From Candidatus Stahliibacteriota bacterium (GTDB taxonomy: Bacteria > Hydrothermota > Tepidihabitantia > SM23-42), in NCBI GenBank assembly GCA_030670605.1, contig DAOVBK010000013.1, positions 1 to 13,375 of the forward strand: 13,375 nucleotides of DNA, given 5' to 3'. Numbering within the stretch: the stretch's first letter is position 1; each line of letters begins with the position of its first letter. A program made the position numbers and the translations under genes. Below are positions 6,636 through 13,375 of this stretch, piece after piece. The notes beneath the pieces are model-generated. The model was given only the letters and a program-made list of their open reading frames with translations, did no database searches and was not told the DNA's origin.

Positions 6636-9600
6636 ATGTTTGAGATATTCAGTGGTGCGAAAGATCCACAGAAAGGTCTACAGAAAGCACATGAGTACGT
6701 TAAAGAGGGTAAGGTTGGTTCGGCTATAAAAATACTCGAAAACAATCAGACCGACGGTGAAGATTCGTTCGATCTGTATCTTACCCTTGCCCGTCTTTAT
6801 TTCGAAATAGAAGAAAGAACGCGAGCAGTCGATACGCTGCGTCAGGTTAAGGCGATTGTTCCTCGAAGGACTGATGAAGTTGCAGCGATTCTCTCAGAAT
6901 TGTATTTTCAACATCCGTCCATTGATTCTGCTGATTTCTTGCTTGAGCTGTACATTGAACAAGAACGCTATGAGGAATTGATGAAGACGTTGAGAAATCT
7001 GAGTGAGCGCGAGACGAAACTGCTCATCACCCGTTTTGAAAAAATCAAGCAAAGTTTCGATGATAAAAAAGTTGTATCTGCGAAGGACTGTGAACAGATG
7101 GTTGTGCTTGCAACACTTCAGTTCTATGTTGGGGATGGCGAAAAGGCACTCGAGGCGATTGATCCGATGATTGACATAGAGATCTATCGACAGAAACTGC
7201 TTAAGTGGGCACAGATAATCTGCCGTGAGCGATACAACGACTGGTATGCAGTACAACTTCTGATCAGGGTACAACTGGCAACTCAGGAGCATAATGCTGC
7301 TTTGGTGCAGGCACAACGGGCTGCTGAAAAATTCCCTGATAGTGTTGATTCACTTATTGCTATGATCAGTTCAGCAACACCCCCGAAGGATCTCGAGGCA
7401 TCATTTACACAGTTTCTAACTGATCTGTATATCAAGAAGGGAGATCTTGCTGCGTCGACCGATCGTCTCCTTGATATACTACAAAAAGACACAAAGAAAG
7501 TTGATGATGTCATAAAAGGCTTACGGGAACTCGAGAGAATTAATCCCAAAGACATCAAGATATTGTTTGCACTTGGGGATACATACGTAACGGCAAATAG
7601 AATCTCTCTGGCGACTGCAGAATATGAAAAGATTCTTGAGATAGCACCTGACGAACACGAAACGGTTGTCATGAAGTTTAAGGAGGCATTTGAACGGGAA
7701 CCAAACAATCCCGAGGTCATCGATAGCCTGGTTCAAGTCTACCTGAAACAGAATGATCAGGATGCAGCGGTTGGTGTTATTAAGAAGGCGTATGAGGCAA
7801 ATCCCGCTCTCTATGATGACTACCTCGTCAATCTAAACAGCATTCTGGAAAAGGAGCTTGATAATCCCGAAGCACTCAACCTACTTGGTTTGTGTTACGC
7901 CCATAAAGGTGATCACGACAATGCGTTGGTTGTATTTGAAAATCTCATGGATAGGGGCTCATATGAACATGTGTACCGTGCCACTGATGTGCTGCATCAA
8001 GAGTATCCTGACAACGTCGAGTACTTGAATCTTAAAGCAAAGAGTATGGTTGCACGGGACGAAGCGGACAGGGCGCTCGGTCTGTTGACACAACACCTAA
8101 AAGAACACCCCGATAGTACTGGACTGTTGCTCCCAACACTGGATGCCATTGTTAATCAACGACCCGAGCTCGGACAACAGATACTGCCGATATATGAGCA
8201 GTACACGAAGGTAGAACCCTTTGTTGGTGAGCTCACTCTTGCACGGGGGCTTGCTTTTGCAGGAGAATATAAGAAATCGGTCGAGAATTTTGAAAGGCTG
8301 TATGAACAGACCGAAAACAAAGACACGGTGAAGAGGGCGCTCATCGAGGTCATTCGGGAACGCCCGCAGGCAGTGTCTCTTCTCCTTGCAGCAGCGCGGA
8401 TCTTCATGAAGGAGAATGAGGTTGAGATTGCAACTCAGTTTTTTAAAACAGCACAGAAGGTTGACCCAAAAACATTTTTCAAGATCGTTGATGAATTCTA
8501 TGATGCGCTGAAATCATTTCCAAAGGATAGGGAAGTACGGACATTGCTCGTTGATACGTTTTTTGAACAGAAGATTTGGGATAAAGTGATTGAAGAATCG
8601 AAACGGGCAATTGAAGTCTTGGGCAAAGAGTCACAGTACTTCAAACTCAAGATGGGTGAGGCGCTTGTCGAAAAAGGAAACCTGACTGATGCAGTACGTC
8701 CACTCATGTTATCGCTGGACGGGTCGGTTGATTGTTCCGATGAAGTACTTAACTATCTTGATAAAATCCTCAGCATCGACACAAGCAATGTGCCTGCCCA
8801 TTTTGCACGAGGTAGGGCGCTGAGCGCAGCAAATCGTATCAACGAAGCAGTTGAAGAGTACCTTCTCACAGTCCGGATACTTCCTGCGCGAGCAGATTAT
8901 ATTCTCGAGGCAATGAAAGCACTGTCCACTAAAGCAGTGGCGAATCCATTGGTAATGTTTGCACTTGGCAGCATTGAATTGACGCTCAATCGTTATGATG
9001 ATGCCATCAGACACCTGCTGCAATCCTGCGAACTCGATACTGGACTCTCGAAACGCACCATACCTCTCTTTGAACGATTGGCAGAGACTACGCCTTCACC
9101 GCTTCTTCATTTTTCGCTCGCAAAGGTATATCAGCTTGCCGGGTTAACCGATTCCGCTGTGCTGTACTATATGAAAGCCCGGGCAGAGGCCAAGGAGTAT
9201 CGGGAGCCCGCTATTTCTGAGATGAAAAAGATCTGTGCAGAGAATCCGGATGATGTGAAATCACGCAAGGGTCTTGCTGAGATGTATTTCAATTATAACA
9301 ACCTGGAAGGTGCTCTCGATTTGATCAAGGAGGTTGTGGTTTCAGTGTCTCAAGAAAACGATTGGGCAAAAGAGTTCATCGGGCGCATTCAGGAGGAGAA
9401 TGTACAGCATGTGCCATCGTATTTTGTGCTTGGAAAAATATACACGGACGAATCTGAGCAGGGCAGGGCGATTGACGTATACAAAGAGTTGCTGCAGATC
9501 GCGCCGTCAGAAGTAACAAATGTCATTTCTGAATTGGAAGGAGTGAAAGACAAACAGGGTGTTTTGCTTTTGTTCCTTGGCAGAATATACGCCGCAGTTG

Positions 9601-10367
9601 GCGATACGGCAAAGAGCCTGTCGTTGTTTGATGATTTATTCACAAAGAACGCATCCTTTGCAGATGCGATCGTCCGTGAATTACACCATATATTGCAGAA
9701 AAATGCGAAGATCAGTGAAGCACATTTACTGCTGTATCGCGTTTTCATGCATGAGAAAAAATATGAACAGGCGCTCGAGGCAATCGAACATGCACAGGAA
9801 CTGATGCATGGCAATGAAGAAATCATTCTGAAGAAAGGGCATGTCTTCTATGAAATGGGTGATGCTGACAATGCCATTAAACTCTATTCTGAACTTCTCC
9901 GGACGACGGGGGATAGAGCGGCTATCTACCGTCTGATCAAAGAGACGCGCGCACGTTACTTTGTAGAGAAACTAGAATTGACGCAAGGAGAAACAGATGA
10001 AGACAGGCTCGATAGAACACATCTCTATGTTCTCATGGATCAACCGGACATGGCTGAAAGAGAGCTTCAGTTCACACCAAGTAATGATTCAGTGCGGAAG
10101 CGGCACACATTGCTGAAAGCGCGCGTTTACCTGATGAAGAGTCGTCCGATTGATGCACTCGAGATCATGAAGGATTTGCCTACCGACAGAGAAACCGCAC
10201 CGACATATGCGGATATCTATGACGCGTTGGGTTCATATGAAGCAGCTGCACTGGTACTTAGACAAACAGGAGTGAAAGGTATGGAACAACGCATCGCCAC
10301 ATATGAAAAACGTGCGCAGGAGAGAAGATTGGCAAAGGGAAGATATTTTGTTGAAGGGAGGAGTTGA
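6636..10367 (+). CDS. Giant TPR-like protein built on a 52-residue helical repeat
   Basis: 1243 residues with no signal peptide or membrane helix, so probably a cytoplasmic scaffold. Almost the whole length is TPR-like hairpins (for example LGDTYVTANRISLATAEY and LGLCYAHKGDHDNALVVF). Marking the aromatic or aliphatic residue that ends helix A gives positions 55, 106, 162, 213, 265, 317, 369, 421, 471, 539, 590, 642, 677, 729, 781, 832, 884, 936, 985, 1037 and 1071. Most steps are 49-52 residues, many exactly 52; only two are the classic 34-35. Each unit therefore holds the TPR hairpin plus a third helix of about 18 residues often ending in an Asn/Asp-Pro turn. The basic tail after 1215 (RAQERRLAKGR) ends the protein. 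Only a weak AGG lies before the ATG. The stop (TGA) shares one base with the next gene's ATG. TPR superhelices generally bind proteins; the partner is unknown. Confidence 0.93.
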   Translation: MFEIFSGAKDPQKGLQKAHEYVKEGKVGSAIKILENNQTDGEDSFDLYLTLARLYFEIEERTRAVDTLRQVKAIVPRRTDEVAAILSELYFQHPSIDSADFLLELYIEQERYEELMKTLRNLSERETKLLITRFEKIKQSFDDKKVVSAKDCEQMVVLATLQFYVGDGEKALEAIDPMIDIEIYRQKLLKWAQIICRERYNDWYAVQLLIRVQLATQEHNAALVQAQRAAEKFPDSVDSLIAMISSATPPKDLEASFTQFLTDLYIKKGDLAASTDRLLDILQKDTKKVDDVIKGLRELERINPKDIKILFALGDTYVTANRISLATAEYEKILEIAPDEHETVVMKFKEAFEREPNNPEVIDSLVQVYLKQNDQDAAVGVIKKAYEANPALYDDYLVNLNSILEKELDNPEALNLLGLCYAHKGDHDNALVVFENLMDRGSYEHVYRATDVLHQEYPDNVEYLNLKAKSMVARDEADRALGLLTQHLKEHPDSTGLLLPTLDAIVNQRPELGQQILPIYEQYTKVEPFVGELTLARGLAFAGEYKKSVENFERLYEQTENKDTVKRALIEVIRERPQAVSLLLAAARIFMKENEVEIATQFFKTAQKVDPKTFFKIVDEFYDALKSFPKDREVRTLLVDTFFEQKIWDKVIEESKRAIEVLGKESQYFKLKMGEALVEKGNLTDAVRPLMLSLDGSVDCSDEVLNYLDKILSIDTSNVPAHFARGRALSAANRINEAVEEYLLTVRILPARADYILEAMKALSTKAVANPLVMFALGSIELTLNRYDDAIRHLLQSCELDTGLSKRTIPLFERLAETTPSPLLHFSLAKVYQLAGLTDSAVLYYMKARAEAKEYREPAISEMKKICAENPDDVKSRKGLAEMYFNYNNLEGALDLIKEVVVSVSQENDWAKEFIGRIQEENVQHVPSYFVLGKIYTDESEQGRAIDVYKELLQIAPSEVTNVISELEGVKDKQGVLLLFLGRIYAAVGDTAKSLSLFDDLFTKNASFADAIVRELHHILQKNAKISEAHLLLYRVFMHEKKYEQALEAIEHAQELMHGNEEIILKKGHVFYEMGDADNAIKLYSELLRTTGDRAAIYRLIKETRARYFVEKLELTQGETDEDRLDRTHLYVLMDQPDMAERELQFTPSNDSVRKRHTLLKARVYLMKSRPIDALEIMKDLPTDRETAPTYADIYDALGSYEAAALVLRQTGVKGMEQRIATYEKRAQERRLAKGRYFVEGRS
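10356..10363 (+). promoter_or_regulatory. Ribosome binding site for the Cys/coiled-coil/TPR gene
   Basis: GGGAGGAG lies three bases before ATG 10367 inside the last codons of the giant repeat gene. It favours the ATG at 10367 over the TTG one codon earlier and suggests coupled translation. Confidence 0.6.
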
Positions 10368-12214
10368 TGAAGTGTCCCTTTCTGATAGTCAGAAAAGATA
10401 TGTACGACAATAACGGGAAGAAGATTGGCGAAGACATCGAGATTAAAGAATGTATCAAGAATGAATGTATGGTATACGATGGCGCAACGAAGCTGTGTTC
10501 ACTGCTTGCCTCGAATATGAAAACAGGTGTTCTCATTGATGACATGAAGAGCAATCTCAAGTCAGTGCGTGATGCAGTTAAGGCACAAACAAAGGCATTT
10601 TCTGATGCAGTATCCACGAGTCTGCAAGCACTTCAAGAACCACTCCTCGGCCGCCTCGACCTTCTGAAGAAACAAAACGAAGTCATCGTGCTTGGTTTTG
10701 ATCGCATCATTGAGACGGTTAGTGGCAAATTCGAGCTGCTCAAAACAGATTATGATGAACAGCTGGGAGCGTTGAAGGAAGCAATCCTTAGTGCAAGTAC
10801 AGCTGGCTCAGACGCCATTTCTGCCGCGATCAATCGACACATTTCCGCGAATCAAGAAGCGCTGTCAAACCTTAGTCAAGCAAATCAAGCGGCACTGTCG
10901 AATCTCAGCCAAGCGAATCAGGAAGCACTGTCCAAGCTTAACCAGCTCGATACGCTCGTTACCGGGATGACGAGCATGAATGATCTCGTGCAGTCGGAGA
11001 TTGCGGGAGTGAAGAGTGAGAGTCTCTCTGCACTTAATGGAATATCATCCAAATTCGATGAGCTGCGTTCTGTACTCGCAGATGCAGCCGGAGTGCAGGA
11101 ACAGAATTTCCAGGCATTGCTCAATGGTTTTCGGGATATCGGTGGTGGCATCAGGGCTCAGATGGTGGATCTAGAGTCACATACAGTTGGAACAATTGAA
11201 GGCTTCAAGAATGATCTTGGCGCGTATTTTGGTGATGTTAAATCCGAAATTGCAGGTCTCAAAGAGGGACAGACCATTGGATTGAATAATGTGCAGGTTG
11301 CCTTTTCCAAATTAGAGGAACTGTTCAAACAATCATCCGAGAACCTCGGGACGGTAAGTGCACTTATGCGTGATCTCAATAACAACTACGTTGAATCACT
11401 CGGCAAGATAGCAGGTCTTGCCGAGGGTATGCGCAAGGGTGTGGAAGAGGTCGGCACAGGTATGCACGATTCAGTACATGACCTAATCGGAGAGATGAAA
11501 ACAGAAATCGGTGCACTGGAAAAGCAGTATGAGAAGACGTTTGCAGATATCTCGAGTCTTGCAGAGAAATTCGGTGGCTTGAATATAAAGATCGGAGACA
11601 TGACGACCGAGATACAGAGCGAATTCAAAGATTCTTTTGACCGTCAGGAGAAACTTACGGATTACACACAGACGATCCTCCAACACATTAAGGATTATTT
11701 CGACAGACAAGACGTACGTTACCAGGAAGAGCAGAAACTCAGAGAGAAGAAAGAAGGGCTTGACCATTTTGATCGCGCAACCCTCTACTTCTATCGCGGC
11801 AACTACGAACTCGCATTGAATGAAATCGACAAAGCACTGGAGATTGAACAGACCTCAGAGTATCTCAACTTGAAGGGGCTCTTGCTTACAGAACTCGGCA
11901 AATTCGACGAATCCAAAGAAATCTACAAGGAAGCACTGAAAATAGAACCTGACCTTGCGGAGATTCATAACAATCTAGGCCTTTTGTATCTTAAGATGAA
12001 AAAGCTTGATGACGCAGTCGTTTCGTTCCAGGAGGCGCTAAAGAAGAATGTCAACTATGCGCGTGCCTATGCGAATCTCGGTAAGGCGCTCATTGATTTG
12101 GAGAATTTTGACGATGCGATAAAGGCGTTCGAGCGTGCACTTGAAATCGATCCGGCGAATCGTGATGCGTACGAAGCTATCAAACTCTACAAAGAGGGCA
12201 AGATCGGAGGGTAG
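10367..12214 (+). CDS. N-terminal Cys motif, long coiled coil and C-terminal TPRs; unknown function
   Basis: 615 residues, not recognised as a named family. Residues 1-50 hold four cysteines (C3, C29, C34, C44; MKCPFL, ECIKNEC, LCSLL) in a spacing that could bind zinc or an iron-sulfur cluster. Residues about 55-460 are rich in heptad-like Leu/Ile/Ala with Ser, Asn, Gln and Glu, and very few Pro, so a long helical coiled coil is likely. Inside it, 162-194 is three tandem 11-residue repeats (NQEALSNLSQA type). Residues about 463-608 are four consecutive TPRs with good consensus (YFYRGNYELALNEIDKALEIE, NLGLLYLKMKKLDDAVVSFQEAL, NLGKALIDLENFDDAIKAFERALEIDP). There is no signal peptide or membrane helix. 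It begins one base inside the stop of the giant TPR gene and ends 27 bases before the small gene. The coiled coil looks somewhat like a chemoreceptor or tape-measure rod, but no signature of either is seen. Confidence 0.9.
   Translation: MKCPFLIVRKDMYDNNGKKIGEDIEIKECIKNECMVYDGATKLCSLLASNMKTGVLIDDMKSNLKSVRDAVKAQTKAFSDAVSTSLQALQEPLLGRLDLLKKQNEVIVLGFDRIIETVSGKFELLKTDYDEQLGALKEAILSASTAGSDAISAAINRHISANQEALSNLSQANQAALSNLSQANQEALSKLNQLDTLVTGMTSMNDLVQSEIAGVKSESLSALNGISSKFDELRSVLADAAGVQEQNFQALLNGFRDIGGGIRAQMVDLESHTVGTIEGFKNDLGAYFGDVKSEIAGLKEGQTIGLNNVQVAFSKLEELFKQSSENLGTVSALMRDLNNNYVESLGKIAGLAEGMRKGVEEVGTGMHDSVHDLIGEMKTEIGALEKQYEKTFADISSLAEKFGGLNIKIGDMTTEIQSEFKDSFDRQEKLTDYTQTILQHIKDYFDRQDVRYQEEQKLREKKEGLDHFDRATLYFYRGNYELALNEIDKALEIEQTSEYLNLKGLLLTELGKFDESKEIYKEALKIEPDLAEIHNNLGLLYLKMKKLDDAVVSFQEALKKNVNYARAYANLGKALIDLENFDDAIKAFERALEIDPANRDAYEAIKLYKEGKIGG
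10850..10948 (+). repeat. Three tandem 33-bp units inside the coiled-coil gene
   Basis: Three in-frame 33-base units start at 10850, 10883 and 10916, each beginning AATCA and encoding NQ(E/A)ALS(N/K)L(S/N)Q plus Ala or Leu. The copies differ mainly at third codon positions, so the duplication is old and the protein pattern is kept. Eleven residues is three helical turns, which fits a coiled-coil hendecad. Confidence 0.85.
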
Positions 12215-12241
12215 TTCTTGTAAGAAAAGAGAGGTTCTATT

Positions 12242-12625
12242 ATGGGTATCTTGGATAGGCTGAAGAAGGGAAAAAAGGACGAGTCAGTTCTCGATGCACT
12301 GATAAAAAAGAAAACGTCAAAAGAACAACCTGAAGATGTCGTGCAGGACTCCTCAAGCGATATAGAAGTGCGGGAGTTCTCTCCCTCACAGAGAGCGAGC
12401 GACGCTGAAGAAGTCGCAGACATCACAGAGTTCGAGAAACCGATCAGGGAATTCAGAACATCAGGTATGCATGAATTCGAACTGGACAGCCTCGGTGCTG
12501 ACAGTGATGCAAACATAAAAGTTGAGTACAAGGTGCGCATTGGTACGCTCATTGATCAAGGTAAGATCGATAAGGCAATGCAGCTGCTCAGCGAACTCAA
12601 GACCAAACTCGCCGAGAAAGATTAG
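12242..12625 (+). CDS. Small charged protein with N-terminal amphipathic helix; unknown function
   Basis: 127 residues, unrecognised. Residues 1-24 (MGILDRLKKGKKDESVLDAL) form a short basic amphipathic helix like those that begin membrane-associated or cargo proteins. Residues 27-90 are acidic, Ser-rich and probably disordered. Residues 93-125 (IKVEYKVRIGTLIDQGKIDKAMQLL and on) look like a single TPR-type hairpin, GKIDKAMQLL matching the second helix. AGAGAGG seven bases before the ATG is a good ribosome site. The gene follows the coiled-coil/TPR gene by 27 bases, so it probably belongs to the same transcript and may bind one of its larger neighbours. Codon use looks like that of the neighbours. 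A coding call rests on frame, ribosome site and helical pattern rather than on homology. Confidence 0.78.
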   Translation: MGILDRLKKGKKDESVLDALIKKKTSKEQPEDVVQDSSSDIEVREFSPSQRASDAEEVADITEFEKPIREFRTSGMHEFELDSLGADSDANIKVEYKVRIGTLIDQGKIDKAMQLLSELKTKLAEKD

Positions 12626-12781
12626 TAAGCAACAAACACACCATCACCTTTGAAAAGCCGTATGTGTGCCTTGTTATGACAAACTTGTCTGTGTTGATCT
12701 ACGTGTCTACTGCAATCGGGCGCTAACGACGACTGTTATTTTGTTTACATCCTTTGCTCACGATTTCCTATTCACCATTCC
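12626..12781. other. Convergent spacer between the small gene and ppdK
   Basis: The 156 bases separate two genes whose ends face each other. An imperfect inverted repeat (AACAA-CACAC at 12631-12641 against GTGTG-TTGTT at 12664-12675) could form a weak hairpin with a loop of about 22 bases, but no T-run follows, so I do not call a terminator. The right part is pyrimidine-rich and slightly repetitive (CCTATTCACCATTCCCTATT near 12769-12788). I see no gene here. Confidence 0.4.
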
Positions 12782-13375
12782 CTATTTCTTTTTCTTCTTC
12801 TTTTTTTCCAGTGCCGCGTGAGCAGCAGCAAGCCGGGCAATGGGCACACGGAACGGGGAACATGATACATAGTCCATACCAACGTGGTGGCAGAAGTGCA
12901 CTGATGTGGGTTCACCACCGTGCTCGCCGCAAATGCCGATCTCAAGTTTCGGTTTGGTACTGCGTCCTCTTTCAATACCGATCTTCACGAGTTCACCAAT
13001 ACCTGGTTGATCAATACTCTGAAACGGATCTCGGGGAAGTAATCCTTTCTTGATATAGTCTGGTAAGAATCCACCGATATCATCACGGGAGAACCCGAAA
13101 CCCATTTGGGTTAAGTCATTGGTGCCATAGGAAAAGAATTGAACGGTCTCGGCGATTTTATCGGCGACAAGACATGCGCGTGGAATTTCAATCATTGTCC
13201 CATAGAGATGCTTTATCTTTTTAAGACCGTACTTCGCGCACACGTCTTTGTAGATTTCAATGACGAGTGCTTTCTGTGCTTCCAGTTCCTTGGCTTCGGC
13301 AACAACCGGGACCATGATTTCTGGATATGGGTGTTTGCCTTCCTTGATCAGTTCAGCAGCCGCCTCAAAGATCGC
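12782..13375 (-). CDS. ppdK: Pyruvate phosphate dikinase, C-terminal part (cut by window edge)
   Basis: The frame enters from the right edge and ends at TAG 12784-12782, giving the last 197 residues of a protein normally about 880 long. The enzyme interconverts pyruvate, ATP and phosphate with PEP, AMP and pyrophosphate. This part is the PEP/pyruvate-binding barrel: GTMIEIPRA, FFSYGTNDLTQMGFGFSRDD, DQPGIGELV, GICGEHGGEPTSVHFCHHVG with the proton-donating Cys of the CGEHGG motif, and the closing DYVSCSPFRVPIARLAAA. The segment between SRDD and DPFQSIDQ is typical of PPDK rather than of PEP synthase or PTS enzyme I. The protein ends in seven consecutive lysines after HAALE, which is unusual. 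Its start and promoter lie outside the window. Confidence 0.97.
   Translation of the reverse strand, partial: AIFEAAAELIKEGKHPYPEIMVPVVAEAKELEAQKALVIEIYKDVCAKYGLKKIKHLYGTMIEIPRACLVADKIAETVQFFSYGTNDLTQMGFGFSRDDIGGFLPDYIKKGLLPRDPFQSIDQPGIGELVKIGIERGRSTKPKLEIGICGEHGGEPTSVHFCHHVGMDYVSCSPFRVPIARLAAAHAALEKKKKKKK

Noticed and set aside
7283..7720. A 145-codon minus-strand frame inside the giant TPR gene
   Set aside because: It is Ser-rich and low in pattern, and lies opposite well-formed TPR units; a shadow of the coding strand.
10850..10948. CRISPR-like array
   Set aside because: The units are contiguous without spacers and in frame with a coiled-coil protein.
10367..12214. Methyl-accepting chemotaxis receptor
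   Set aside because: No membrane segments and no conserved signalling hairpin; the C-terminus is TPR.

Overview
The window looks like a stretch of chromosome from an uncultivated bacterium. It has Shine-Dalgarno sites, sigma-70-like -35/-10 boxes, a peptidoglycan-pathway alanine racemase and an exported LysM protein, so it is bacterial. The mix of pyruvate phosphate dikinase, large TPR proteins and a LysM/FlgT-like envelope protein reminds me of candidate phyla such as WOR-3 (Stahlbacteria and relatives). That assignment is an impression, not a measurement. No mobile elements, RNA genes or CRISPR arrays were seen, and genes are tightly packed.

Layout. On the minus strand at the left are the N-terminal part of a B12-binding-type radical SAM protein (cut by the window edge) and, upstream of it, a divergent serine hydroxymethyltransferase-family PLP enzyme. 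A 180-base divergent spacer follows. It holds two outward-facing promoters and, exactly between them, an unusual inverted array of 8-bp units. On the plus strand come purA (adenylosuccinate synthetase) and alr (alanine racemase, with a Glu where most family members have the carbamylated Lys).

Next are five plus-strand genes that look like one unit: an exported LysM protein, a stand-alone cyclic-nucleotide-binding-domain protein, a 1243-residue helical-repeat protein, a 615-residue Cys/coiled-coil/TPR protein and a 127-residue small protein. Two junctions overlap by 4 and 1 bases, which suggests translational coupling. The right end is the C-terminal third or less of a pyruvate phosphate dikinase on the minus strand, convergent with the cluster.

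Working together. The metabolic genes (one-carbon/amino acid, purine, D-alanine, PEP/pyruvate) are housekeeping. The LysM-CNB-repeat-coiled-coil-small-protein cluster is the interesting part. It pairs a predicted periplasmic wall-binding protein with a nucleotide-sensing domain and two large cytoplasmic scaffold-like proteins, and I cannot match it to a named system. The giant protein is built on a strikingly regular repeat of about 52 residues (a TPR hairpin plus a third helix) rather than the usual 34.
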